DNA of 35,933 nucleotides from an uncultured beta proteobacterium (GTDB lineage: Bacteria > Pseudomonadota > Gammaproteobacteria > Burkholderiales > Burkholderiaceae), in the NCBI GenBank assembly GCA_903827075.1, contig CAIKGX010000158.1:1-35933 (forward strand), read 5' to 3'. Position 1 is the first letter of the stretch. Each line of letters opens with the position of its first letter. The position numbers and the translations under genes are program-made. Below are positions 24,571 to 32,976 of the stretch, in pieces. The notes under the pieces were generated by a model. That model did not search any database. It saw only the letters and a program-made list of their open reading frames with translations, and was not told where the DNA came from.

Positions 24571-25869
24571 ATGGTCCCACATCTCATCACTGCCCTTAGC
24601 GGCCCCCTCCTTGAACTCGAGTCAAAGGTCTTAGAAGCAACCCCGACCATTGAGCGCTGGTTTAGGTTGGAATGGCAAGAACATACCCCACCTTTTTATT
24701 GTTCAGTAGACCTACGTAATGCTGGTTTTAAGCTTGCTCCAGTTGATACCAATCTCTTTCCTGGTGGCTTTAATAACCTCTCTCCGCAGATGTTGCCTTT
24801 GGCAGTACAAGCAGCCATGGCTGCTATTGAGAAGATTTGCCCGGAAGCTAAAAATTTATTACTCATTCCTGAGCGCCATACTCGCAATACCTTTTACTTG
24901 CAAAACATCGCTCGTTTATCTTCGATCTTGCGTCAGGCTGGATTGAATGTCCGTTTAGGAACTTTTTCTGAAGAAATTAAAAAGCCTACTTGGATCGAAT
25001 TGCCCGATGGTAATCGTTTGCTCATGGAGCCTTTATCTCGCTTGGGTTTGAAGAATCAACGCTTGGGATTAAAAGACTTTGACCCTTGCTCCATTTTGCT
25101 TAATAACGATTTATCTGCAGGTATTCCGCCTATCTTAGAAAATATTCATGAGCAATATTTGCTGCCTGGATTGCATGCGGGTTGGCATGTTCGTCGTAAA
25201 TCCAATCACTTTGCTGCCTACGATGAGGTGGCTAAGAAGTTTGCTAAGGTAGTTGATATTGACCCATGGATGATTAATCCCTATTTTGCTAATTGCTCCA
25301 ATGTGAACTTCCATGAGCGCAAGGGTGAAGAAGAGTTGCAGACAGCTGTCGAAAAGATACTAAAAAAGACCGCTAAAAAATATCGTGAATATGGAATTAA
25401 AGAGAAGCCTTACGTTGTTGTGAAGGCGGATGCTGGTACTTATGGCATGGGCGTGATGGTGGTCAATGATCCAGCACAGCTTATAGGTTTAAACCGCAAA
25501 GACCGCAATAAAATGAGCGTGGTTAAAGAAGGCTTAGAAGTCAGTGACGTTCTTATTCAGGAAGGTGTCTATACCTTTGAAAAGGTCAACGAGGCTGTTG
25601 CTGAGCCTGTGGTGTATATGATTGACCGATATGTTATCGGTGGTTTCTACCGAGTACATACCGATCGTGGCCCAGATGAAAATCTGAATGCACCAGGCAT
25701 GCACTTTGTGCCCTTGGCATTTGAGCAAAACTCAATGCCTGATCTGGCTGCAAAGCCCGGTAGTGCAGCCCCCAATCGCTTTTATCTCTATGGCGTTGTT
25801 GCTCGCTTAGCTTTATTAGCGGCTTCATTGGAGCTTGAGCGCACTGATCCTAATGCTGAAGCTGCTTAA
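24571..25869 (+). CDS. gshA: Glutamate--cysteine ligase, Acidithiobacillus-type
   Basis: A 432-residue glutamate--cysteine ligase of the type first defined in Thiobacillus ferrooxidans (TIGR02049, named from memory), not the E. coli type. Recognisable segments are FYCSVDLRNAGFKLAPVDTNLFPGGFNNL at the N-terminal part (about 50-70), the RNTFYLQN region, the YVVVKADAGTYGMGVMVV ATP-binding stretch, and the RVHTDRGPDENLNAPG ending. It makes gamma-glutamylcysteine, the first step of glutathione synthesis. It starts 22 nt after the terminator of the ammonium operon, so it has its own promoter in a very short space. gshB follows after 25 nt. Confidence 0.93.
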   Translation: MVPHLITALSGPLLELESKVLEATPTIERWFRLEWQEHTPPFYCSVDLRNAGFKLAPVDTNLFPGGFNNLSPQMLPLAVQAAMAAIEKICPEAKNLLLIPERHTRNTFYLQNIARLSSILRQAGLNVRLGTFSEEIKKPTWIELPDGNRLLMEPLSRLGLKNQRLGLKDFDPCSILLNNDLSAGIPPILENIHEQYLLPGLHAGWHVRRKSNHFAAYDEVAKKFAKVVDIDPWMINPYFANCSNVNFHERKGEEELQTAVEKILKKTAKKYREYGIKEKPYVVVKADAGTYGMGVMVVNDPAQLIGLNRKDRNKMSVVKEGLEVSDVLIQEGVYTFEKVNEAVAEPVVYMIDRYVIGGFYRVHTDRGPDENLNAPGMHFVPLAFEQNSMPDLAAKPGSAAPNRFYLYGVVARLALLAASLELERTDPNAEAA

Positions 25870-25894
25870 CTTCTTTTACTAAGCCATCTTCATT

Positions 25895-26836
25895 ATGGAT
25901 TTTCTATTCATTGCGGACCCTTTGGAATCTTTCAAGATTAGTAAAGATTCGACCTTGTCCATGATGCGAGTGGCACAAGAAGCAGGTCATCGCCTCTGGT
26001 TTTGTGAGGCACGTAATGTACTTTGGAGAGGGAATGCAGTAGTGGCTGATTGCCAATCATTGGCTATCAAACCTAGCGGAACATCTTGGTTTGAGTTGGG
26101 CCCAATAGAGGCTCGCAATCTAAATACCTTTTTAGCAGTATTCATGCGAACGGACCCCCCTTTTAATATTGAATATCTCAATACCACTTGGTTATTGTCT
26201 GCCGCAGTTCGTCAGGGTGCAAAGGTGTTTAATAATCCGGCTGCTATTCGCGATCATTCCGAAAAATTATCTATTACTGAATTTCCGAGCTTGATCCCGC
26301 CAACTTTAGTTACGCGGGAATTGAGTGCAGTTGAGGCTTTTCATCAAGAGCATCGCGATATTGTGATTAAGCCGCTAGATGGTATGGGTGGCATGGGTGT
26401 GTTTCGTGTTGGCCCTGATGGCCTGAATTTGGCGAGCATCGTTGAGACGCTTGGTGAGAATGGGGCGCGAACCTTGATGGTTCAGCGTTTCTTGCCGGAG
26501 ATTGCCCAGGGGGATAAACGGGTGCTACTTATCGGTGGAGAGGTGGTGCCATTTGCATTAGCGCGCATTCCTCAGGGCACTGAAATTCGGGGCAATCTTG
26601 CGGCGGGTGGCAAAGGGGTTGCCATGTCCTTAAGCGATTCTGAAATGAAAGTAGCTAAACAATTAGCGCCGATTTTGAATGAGCGTGGCCTGTTCTTGGT
26701 AGGATTGGACCTCATTGGTTCTTATGTCACGGAAATTAATGTGACCAGCCCTACGTGTTTTGTAGAAATTACAGAGCAAAGCGGTTTTGATGTTCCGCAG
26801 TTTTGGTTAAAAGCACTTGAAAAGGCATTGGTATAG
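25895..26836 (+). CDS. gshB: Glutathione synthase
   Basis: A 313-residue ATP-grasp ligase that joins glycine to gamma-glutamylcysteine. The N-terminus (LFIADPLESFKISKDSTLSMM) is the GshB substrate domain. The ATP-grasp core has IVIKPLDGMGGMGVFRV and the ending EINVTSPTCFVEI. Length is normal. It is followed after only 2 nt by the PTS EIIA gene, so glutathione and PTS genes lie in one transcription unit. The glutathione made here would feed glutaredoxin at 32689 and possibly the peroxidase at 13697. Confidence 0.95.
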   Translation: MDFLFIADPLESFKISKDSTLSMMRVAQEAGHRLWFCEARNVLWRGNAVVADCQSLAIKPSGTSWFELGPIEARNLNTFLAVFMRTDPPFNIEYLNTTWLLSAAVRQGAKVFNNPAAIRDHSEKLSITEFPSLIPPTLVTRELSAVEAFHQEHRDIVIKPLDGMGGMGVFRVGPDGLNLASIVETLGENGARTLMVQRFLPEIAQGDKRVLLIGGEVVPFALARIPQGTEIRGNLAAGGKGVAMSLSDSEMKVAKQLAPILNERGLFLVGLDLIGSYVTEINVTSPTCFVEITEQSGFDVPQFWLKALEKALV

Positions 26837-26838
26837 AC

Positions 26839-27273
26839 ATGGTTGGAATCGTCATCGTTGCTCATACTCCACTAGCAAGCGCCATGCTGAGCTTTGCTGA
26901 GCATACTTTTGGGGTATTGCCTGAGGGCATGAGGGCTGTAGATATTCCTCCTTATGAGGACATTAAAGCAAGCTTTGATCGTGTGATGAAGGCTGCATAT
27001 GGAGTAAATACTGGTAACGGCGTTCTTATTCTGACTGATGTGATGGGTGCAACTCCTGCCAATGTAGCATCTAAGTTAGAAGCGCTTGGCCCGCTATCAG
27101 GATTAAATTCTCCGGTCATTGTGCTTGCTGGACTGAACTTACCCATGCTCATGCGATGCATTTCTCATCGCGGCGAAGCTTTAGAAGAGTTAGCTAGTAA
27201 GGCCCTTCAAGGTGGGCAAAATGGAATTTTGCGTCTGGGTTCAAAGTCTCACCAAGAAGCTACAGAGAAATAA
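26839..27273 (+). CDS. PTS EIIA component, mannose/fructose family
   Basis: A 144-residue single-domain EIIA of the ManX type. The phosphorylated histidine is His9 (IVIVAHTPLASAML). The domain also shows LILTDVMGATPANVAS and PVIVLAGLNLPMLM. It takes phosphate from HPr. No EIIB or EIIC sugar permease is next to it, so a regulatory rather than transport role is likely, as proposed for the incomplete PTS of other betaproteobacteria. It starts 2 nt after gshB and is followed within 8 nt by ptsH. Confidence 0.9.
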   Translation: MVGIVIVAHTPLASAMLSFAEHTFGVLPEGMRAVDIPPYEDIKASFDRVMKAAYGVNTGNGVLILTDVMGATPANVASKLEALGPLSGLNSPVIVLAGLNLPMLMRCISHRGEALEELASKALQGGQNGILRLGSKSHQEATEK

Positions 27274-27281
27274 GGTAATTT

Positions 27282-27551
27282 ATGCCCATTGCTGAAATTG
27301 AAATTATTAATAGACTTGGCTTGCATGCGAGAGCATCTGCTAAGTTATCAAAATTAGCCGCTGAATTTCCTTGCGAAATACTATTGTCACGCAATGGGCG
27401 TCAAATCAATGCTAAGAGCATTATGGGCGTCATGATGTTGGCAGCAGGGATCGGTAGTACGGTAACCCTAGAAACAGTGGGCGACCAAGCTGATGAGGCG
27501 ATGCAGGCTTTAACCGAGCTCATCAACAATCGTTTTGGTGAAGGTGAATAG
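27282..27551 (+). CDS. ptsH: Phosphocarrier protein HPr
   Basis: An 89-residue HPr. The EI-dependent phosphorylation site is His15 in NRLGLHARASAKL, and Ser46 in the AKSIMGVMML helix is the position used by HPr kinase in organisms that have one. It relays phosphate from EI to the EIIA encoded just upstream. AAGG lies 6 nt before the ATG. It ends 2 nt before the EI gene. Confidence 0.96.
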   Translation: MPIAEIEIINRLGLHARASAKLSKLAAEFPCEILLSRNGRQINAKSIMGVMMLAAGIGSTVTLETVGDQADEAMQALTELINNRFGEGE

Positions 27552-27553
27552 CG

Positions 27554-29305
27554 ATGACTTTTGCTTTGCATGGAATTCCGGTATCGAAAGGCATTGCCAT
27601 CGGCAAAGCGGTACTGATTTCACGTGCAGCATTAGAGGTAAGTCACTATTTAATTGAGGCTGGTAAAGAAGAGGCGGAAGCCAAAAAACTCCTAGATGCT
27701 TTTGGCCAGGTGCGTCTAGAGCTTGCTCAGTTGCGCCAAGGCCTCCCAAAAGATGCGCCACAAGAAATGGCTGCTTTCTTAGATGTACACGGCATGATTT
27801 TGGCTGATCCTGCGTTGACAGAGAAACCGCTCAAGCTGATTCGTGCTCAACGTTTAAATGCCGCATGGGCTTTAACTACTGAATTAAACGATTTGCTAGA
27901 ACAGTTTTCCGAGATTGAAGACGCTTACTTAAAAGAACGCGCTAACGATATTCGCCAGGTGGCGGAGCGTGTTCTTAAGGCACTCAGTGCCCAGCAGAAA
28001 GACACCCTTAATAATCCAGAGTTAGCTTCGCCAGGCGAGCTTGGGGTAGATGCCATTATTGTGGCGCACGATATTGCTCCTCATGACATGCTGCGCTTCA
28101 AAGACCATGCGTTTACTGGCTTTGTAACGGATTTAGGGGGTAAAACTTCTCACACAGCCATCGTAGCGCGCAGTATGGAAATTCCAGCAGTAGTGGGCGT
28201 TCGTCATGCCAGTGAAATGATTCGCCATGGCGATTGGTTGGTGATTGATGGTGAGCACGGCGTAGTGGTAGTGGCTCCTGATGAGCAATTGCTTTCAGAG
28301 TACAGAGCACTTCAGACCAAAGCCATTGAAGAAACTCGCAAGTTGCAGCTACTTAAGCACTCAAGAACAGCTACTGTAGATAATGTAGCGATTGAGTTAT
28401 TGGCTAATATTGAGTTGCCAGATGATGCTACTCAGGCAGTTGAGCTGGGCGCTGTCGGCGTCGGATTATTTCGTTCTGAATTCTTATTCATGGATCGCAA
28501 TCAAGCGCTCCCTGATGAGGAGAAGCAGTATCAAGAATATCGTCGTGTAGTGGATTTGATGCACGGCCTACCGGTAAATATTCGAACGATTGATGTTGGC
28601 GCGGACAAAGCCTTGGGCGCTGGATCTGATTTATCTCAGACAGGTACATCCCCATTGGGATTGCGCGCTATTCGATGGTCACTCACAGAGCCAGAGATTT
28701 TCTTGACGCAATTGAGGGCGATTTTGAGAGCATCTGCTCATGGTCAGGCGCGCATTATGATTCCGATGCTAGCGCATGTGAAAGAGATTGATGAGACCTT
28801 GCGCCTCATTGAAAAAGCAAAACAACAATTGCATCAAAGAGGTCAAGCATTCAATCCCAATATCCAAGTGGGCGCCATGATTGAAATTCCTGCGGCTGCT
28901 TTAGTGTTGCCATTATTCATCAATCGCTTTGATTTCTTATCGATTGGTACAAACGATTTAATCCAGTACACTCTGGCCATTGATCGCGCTGATCATGCAG
29001 TAGCGCATTTATATGATCCCTTGCATCCCGCTATTCTGAGTTTGCTATACAGCATCATTAGCCAAGCCAAGCGTGCCAATATTCCAGTTGCAGTTTGTGG
29101 CGAGATGGCTGGCGATCCCAGTTTAACTAAGTTGCTTTTAGGATTAGGACTAACGGATTTTTCTATGCACTTTAGTCAGCTCTTGCTAGTGAAACGTGAG
29201 ATCTTAAAGGCTAATGTGGGCTTGCTTAAATCTCGCATTCCAGATCTCTTGCAAGCAATTGAGCCTGACGCACAAGCCTTGGCGCTGGAGAATTTACTCG
29301 CCTAA
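27554..29305 (+). CDS. ptsI: Phosphoenolpyruvate--protein phosphotransferase, enzyme I
   Basis: A 583-residue EI. It autophosphorylates from PEP at His200 (GGKTSHTAIVARSMEIPAVVG) and passes the phosphate to HPr. The PEP-binding barrel has LFRSEFLFMDR, RTIDVGADK and IGTNDLIQYTLAIDRAD, with the proton-donor Cys515 in VAVCGEMAGD. There is no N-terminal GAF domain, so this is the sugar-type EI rather than PtsP. It forms a complete relay with the two preceding genes. It converges on a MoeB-like gene 15 nt downstream. Confidence 0.96.
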   Translation: MTFALHGIPVSKGIAIGKAVLISRAALEVSHYLIEAGKEEAEAKKLLDAFGQVRLELAQLRQGLPKDAPQEMAAFLDVHGMILADPALTEKPLKLIRAQRLNAAWALTTELNDLLEQFSEIEDAYLKERANDIRQVAERVLKALSAQQKDTLNNPELASPGELGVDAIIVAHDIAPHDMLRFKDHAFTGFVTDLGGKTSHTAIVARSMEIPAVVGVRHASEMIRHGDWLVIDGEHGVVVVAPDEQLLSEYRALQTKAIEETRKLQLLKHSRTATVDNVAIELLANIELPDDATQAVELGAVGVGLFRSEFLFMDRNQALPDEEKQYQEYRRVVDLMHGLPVNIRTIDVGADKALGAGSDLSQTGTSPLGLRAIRWSLTEPEIFLTQLRAILRASAHGQARIMIPMLAHVKEIDETLRLIEKAKQQLHQRGQAFNPNIQVGAMIEIPAAALVLPLFINRFDFLSIGTNDLIQYTLAIDRADHAVAHLYDPLHPAILSLLYSIISQAKRANIPVAVCGEMAGDPSLTKLLLGLGLTDFSMHFSQLLLVKREILKANVGLLKSRIPDLLQAIEPDAQALALENLLA

Positions 29306-29319
29306 GTTTTCACAATATT

Positions 29320-30066
29320 TTATTTGCCGCAGACCGAACAGTCGGGATTGCGAGTAATTCGGATTTCATCAATCTGAGTATTGCGAGCATTCCACAAGAG
29401 CATTCTGCCAATTAGGGGCTCACCAAAACCAATCAGAATTTGTAGGGCCTGTGCTGCTTGCATGCTGCCAATAATGCCAACCAATGGGGCAAAAATGCCC
29501 ATGCTGGCGCAACTGATTTCTTCAAACTGCTCATCTGGTGAAAAGACGCAAGCATAGCAAGGTGACGCAAGATTGCGCGGATCAAAAACACTAATCTGTC
29601 CATCAAAGCGAAGCGCTGATCCCGATATCAGAGGCGTTTGATGCTTTACGCAACTCGCATTAATGAGCTGGCGCGTAGCAAAGTTATCAGTGCAATCTAA
29701 TATGACATCTACTACAGGCAAGAGTGTATCTAACAAAGCTAAAGTTGCTTTAGCTTCAATAGTATTGATCTTGATGGTGGGATTTACTTGTTGCAGAAAT
29801 TGCTTGCCTGATTCCACCTTGCTTCTACCGACGCTATGTAGGCTATGCATTATCTGGCGTTGTAGGTTCGTAAGCTCAACTTTATCATGATCAAGTAAAG
29901 TAATTTGGCCCACGCCAGCTGCCGCTAAGTAGGGCGCTGCTGCGCAACCTAAGCCACCCGCCCCAATGACCAGCACATGAGCGGCTAAGAGTTTTTCTTG
30001 GCCAGCAACATCAATATCTTCTAAGAGTAGATGCCTTGAGTAACGTAGTAACTGCTCATCATTCAT
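29320..30066 (-). CDS. MoeB/ThiF/HesA family adenylyltransferase
   Basis: A 248-residue E1-like enzyme that adenylates the C-terminal glycine of a ubiquitin-like sulphur carrier (MoaD or ThiS). The nucleotide-binding motif is VIGAGGLGCAAAPYLAAAGVG, followed by DLDxVE-like DHDKVELTNLQRQ and CTDNFATR. Zinc cysteines are in CYACVF and CSVC at the C-terminus, and the mobile cysteine is in EEISCASMG. The choice between molybdopterin (MoeB) and thiamine (ThiF) cannot be made from this window. It is the last gene of a gpmA-S41 protease-moeB minus-strand set. Confidence 0.9.
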   Translation of the reverse strand: MNDEQLLRYSRHLLLEDIDVAGQEKLLAAHVLVIGAGGLGCAAAPYLAAAGVGQITLLDHDKVELTNLQRQIMHSLHSVGRSKVESGKQFLQQVNPTIKINTIEAKATLALLDTLLPVVDVILDCTDNFATRQLINASCVKHQTPLISGSALRFDGQISVFDPRNLASPCYACVFSPDEQFEEISCASMGIFAPLVGIIGSMQAAQALQILIGFGEPLIGRMLLWNARNTQIDEIRITRNPDCSVCGK

Positions 30067-30090
30067 ATGCGGGATTGAGCTAGCTTCTGC

Positions 30091-31524
30091 TTATTCGATT
30101 TTCGATGAGGAGCGTTTTATTGGCTCACCATTGATAAATGCAACTGCCTGGGAAAGCATAAAGTCATCTGCGCTACCAAGCTCAACAGGCTTCTTAGACT
30201 TCTCCTTTTCCTTTTCTTCAGGAGTTTTCTTGGCATTTTTTTCTTCAATGCGTTGCATTTCTTCAATGCGACGTTTTTCACGATCGGTAATCAATTTCTC
30301 TTCAGATGATTGCTTATTACGTAAATGTTTCTCGCTATCAATTTCTCGCGTAATTAATACATCATCAGGATCACCATCTTTGTTTTGATCAACGGCAATA
30401 TCGGGCTTGATACCATAGGCCTGAATAGATTTCCCGCTTGGCGTGTAGTAGTAAGCGGTGGTAATTTTTAAAGCAGAGTCATTGGTAAGGGGGCGAACAG
30501 TTTGTACCGACCCTTTGCCAAAGGTAGTTTTGCCAATGATGGTTGCACGCTTATAGTCTTGTAATGCACCGGCAACAATTTCAGAGGCGGATGCTGAGTA
30601 AGCATTAACCAAGACCACCATCGGTAATTTTTTAAACATGGCTGGCACACTAGCCAAAGGATCGCCTGGTTCGCTTAAGCGATACATGGCTGGCGTGGCA
30701 TTGAATACTTGCTTCGATTCTGCTGTTTGCCCTTTAGTGGAAACAATCACTGCATCAGGGGGTAGAAACGCAGCTGCAACGCCTACTGCGCCTTGCAATA
30801 AACCGCCACCATTATTTCTGAGGTCAAGAATAATCCCTTTTAGCTTAGGGTCTTGAGCTGCGAGATCGGATAGCTTTTTAGCGAGGTCTGGCACGGTGCG
30901 TTCTTGGAAGCTAGTCACTCGTACCCAGGCAATATCGTTATCCAGTAATTTGGCTTTGACGGACTGCACTTTAATTTCGGCGCGGGTGATGGTTACTGGA
31001 AAGCTACGTTCTTCGCTCTTGCGAAAGACTGTTAATGTAATTTTTGTACCTGGCGTGCCACGCATTGTGCGGACTGCTTTGTCGAGTGACATGCCGCGAA
31101 CAGGTTTGTCATCTAAGCGAGTAATTAAGTCACCTGCTTGTAGACCAGCTCGTGCAGCGGGACTATCTTCAATGGGATTTAAGACCTTGACTACGCCATC
31201 TTCAGAGGTAATTTCAATCCCGAGGCCTGCAAACTTACCGGTAGTCTGTTCTTGCATCTCAGCAAAGTCTTTTTTGTCCAGGAAGGTGGAGTGGGGATCT
31301 AGGCTGCTGACCATGCCTTTGACGGCATCAGTGAGTAATTGCTTATCTTCAATAGGCTCAACGTATTCCCGTTTAATTTGAGCAAACACATTGGAGAGTG
31401 TGCGCAGTTCATCTAATGGGAGAGTAGCGCCTTGCTGAGCGGTTGCAGATAGTTGAATGGTTGCAGCAACCCCGGCAATCAAGCCAACGGTGACTAGGGC
31501 GAAGTTCTTAAAAAATTGGCGCAT
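30091..31524 (-). CDS. S41 family C-terminal processing peptidase
   Basis: A 477-residue periplasmic Ser/Lys protease. It has an N-terminal signal or anchor helix (about 8-28), a PDZ domain at about 95-165 (GLGIEITSEDG to KITLTVFRK), and a catalytic domain with LDLRNNGGGLL. Ser312 is the likely nucleophile (VNAYSASASEI) and Lys337 the likely base (GKTTFGKGSVQ). An unusual, very charged Lys/Glu-rich segment covers about 415-455 before a C-terminal LSQAVAFINGE. Family members trim envelope proteins and cell-wall hydrolases. It sits between gpmA and the MoeB-type gene. Confidence 0.93.
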   Translation of the reverse strand: MRQFFKNFALVTVGLIAGVAATIQLSATAQQGATLPLDELRTLSNVFAQIKREYVEPIEDKQLLTDAVKGMVSSLDPHSTFLDKKDFAEMQEQTTGKFAGLGIEITSEDGVVKVLNPIEDSPAARAGLQAGDLITRLDDKPVRGMSLDKAVRTMRGTPGTKITLTVFRKSEERSFPVTITRAEIKVQSVKAKLLDNDIAWVRVTSFQERTVPDLAKKLSDLAAQDPKLKGIILDLRNNGGGLLQGAVGVAAAFLPPDAVIVSTKGQTAESKQVFNATPAMYRLSEPGDPLASVPAMFKKLPMVVLVNAYSASASEIVAGALQDYKRATIIGKTTFGKGSVQTVRPLTNDSALKITTAYYYTPSGKSIQAYGIKPDIAVDQNKDGDPDDVLITREIDSEKHLRNKQSSEEKLITDREKRRIEEMQRIEEKNAKKTPEEKEKEKSKKPVELGSADDFMLSQAVAFINGEPIKRSSSKIE

Positions 31525-31538
31525 GTATCTGTTTTACC

Positions 31539-32228
31539 TTAATCCAAGTAAAAGTGTGAAATTGGCTTGAGGTTGTCATCGAGTTCATAAACAAGCGGAA
31601 TGCCATTCGGAACATTGATTTCCATAATGTCTTGGTCAGAAACTTGATCCAAGTATTTAATTAAAGAGCGGATGCTATTGCCATGAGCAACAAGCAATAC
31701 GCGTTTGCCTGCTTTAAGTGCTGGTGCAATTGATTCATTCCATAAAGGTAGAACGCGATCTACATTGTCTTTTAGGCATTCGCCTAGTGGAATATCAGAG
31801 GCATTAAGTTTCTCGTAGCGGCGATCATTCTGGGGATTGCGCTCATCATCTGTTTCGAGGAGGGGTGGCCGCACATCGTAAGAGCGGCGCCAGATATGTA
31901 CTTGCTCATCGCCGTACTGAGCGGCTGTCTCTGCTTTGTTAAGGCCAGTCAGAGCACCATAATGGCGTTCATTCAGTCTCCAGCTATGCACTACCGGTAA
32001 CCACATGAGATCCATCGTGTCTTGCACGTGCCAAAGGGTGCGAATAGCACGCCTTAAAACAGAGGTGTAGGCGACATCGAACTCATAGCCTGCTTTTTTG
32101 AGGTTTTCACCTGCAACTAAGGCTTGTTCGGTCCCTTTAGGTGTTAAGTCAACATCCGCCCAGCCAGTGAAGCGGTTTTCAAGGTTCCAGGCGGATTCGC
32201 CATGACGAATAAGGACAAGTTGTTTCAT
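31539..32228 (-). CDS. gpmA: 2,3-bisphosphoglycerate-dependent phosphoglycerate mutase
   Basis: A 229-residue histidine-phosphatase enzyme that interconverts 3- and 2-phosphoglycerate in glycolysis. The phosphoryl-accepting His9 is in LIRHGESAWNLENRFTGW, the motif ERHYGALTGLNKAE follows, and the second catalytic His is in LLVAHGNSIRSLIKYLD. It lies 14 nt before the S41 protease and is transcribed away from the rhodanese gene across a gap of only 22 nt. No ribosome-binding site is visible before the ATG at 32228. Confidence 0.96.
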   Translation of the reverse strand: MKQLVLIRHGESAWNLENRFTGWADVDLTPKGTEQALVAGENLKKAGYEFDVAYTSVLRRAIRTLWHVQDTMDLMWLPVVHSWRLNERHYGALTGLNKAETAAQYGDEQVHIWRRSYDVRPPLLETDDERNPQNDRRYEKLNASDIPLGECLKDNVDRVLPLWNESIAPALKAGKRVLLVAHGNSIRSLIKYLDQVSDQDIMEINVPNGIPLVYELDDNLKPISHFYLD

Positions 32229-32238
32229 AGAGCCATTC

Positions 32239-32244
32239 TATAAT
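32239..32244 (+). promoter_or_regulatory. Candidate -10 box placed for a leaderless rhodanese transcript
   Basis: A perfect TATAAT lies 6 nt before the rhodanese ATG at 32251 (TATAATCCGGTG then ATG). Transcription starting about 7 nt after the box would begin at the start codon itself. No Shine-Dalgarno sequence is present. I see no good -35 hexamer; TTGTTT at 32220 has too short a spacer. Confidence 0.35.
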
Positions 32245-32250
32245 CCGGTG

Positions 32251-32664
32251 ATGAACTTTCTCACTCAAATTGATAATTTAGCGCTTATTGCCCTTTTACT
32301 TGTATCAGGCGCAGCGCTTTTCCTACCCACATTATCTACGCTTATTAGCGGAAAAGGCTTATCGCCAACCGAGGCCACTATTTGGATGAATCGCCGGAAA
32401 GCCTACGTCTTAGACTTGCGGTCTGAAGAAGCATATAAATTAGGCCACTTGCCAGGCGCAAAACTGATCTCATCAGCCCAGCTCCTAGCCGGGGCGGATA
32501 AATTGAAGTTGGACCGTAAGAACCCAGTCATTCTGGTTTGCGATAGCGGCAATCAGTCACGCAAAGTCATTGCAGAAGTCCAAAAGTTGGGCTTTGCAGA
32601 GGTTGCCTCCTTAGATGGTGGAGTCCAAGCTTGGCAGGCTGCTGCACTACCATTGGTCAAGTAA
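32251..32664 (+). CDS. Membrane-anchored rhodanese-domain protein
   Basis: A 137-residue protein with one N-terminal membrane helix (about 10-32, LALIALLLVSGAALFLPTLS) and a single rhodanese domain. The active-site loop is VCDSGNQSR with Cys97, which can carry a persulphide. The loop lacks the exact length of thiosulphate sulphurtransferases, so the donor is unknown. An in-frame GTG at 32248 is an alternative start. The gene begins the rhodanese-grxC-secB-gpsA set and shares a 22-nt divergent gap with gpmA. Confidence 0.9.
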   Translation: MNFLTQIDNLALIALLLVSGAALFLPTLSTLISGKGLSPTEATIWMNRRKAYVLDLRSEEAYKLGHLPGAKLISSAQLLAGADKLKLDRKNPVILVCDSGNQSRKVIAEVQKLGFAEVASLDGGVQAWQAAALPLVK

Positions 32665-32688
32665 AACTGCAAAGTACTAGAGAACCTT

Positions 32689-32943
32689 ATGCCGCCAGTC
32701 ACCATGTACAGCACCCAAGTTTGCCCTTACTGCGTTATGGCAGAAAAGTTCCTGCAAAAAAAAGGTGTGAGCAATCTAGAAAAGATTTTGATTGATCGTG
32801 ATCCAGCACAACGAGAGCTCATGATGACCCGGACTGGACGCCGTACCGTTCCTCAGATTTATATTGGGCAGACGCATGTCGGTGGTTACGAAGACCTGGT
32901 TGCATTGGATCGTGCCGGTCAACTTGACCCATTATTAGCCTAA
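32689..32943 (+). CDS. grxC: Glutaredoxin 3
   Basis: An 84-residue glutaredoxin of the GrxC type. The dithiol active site is C12-P-Y-C15 (STQVCPYCVMA), the glutathione-binding TVPQIYIG and GGYEDL motifs follow. It reduces disulphides and glutathionylated proteins using glutathione. The gene lies between the rhodanese and secB, a conserved order. The start has no strong ribosome-binding site. Confidence 0.95.
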   Translation: MPPVTMYSTQVCPYCVMAEKFLQKKGVSNLEKILIDRDPAQRELMMTRTGRRTVPQIYIGQTHVGGYEDLVALDRAGQLDPLLA

Positions 32944-32976
32944 TTATTTACAAAAAACACCAAAAGAAAGTTAGCG

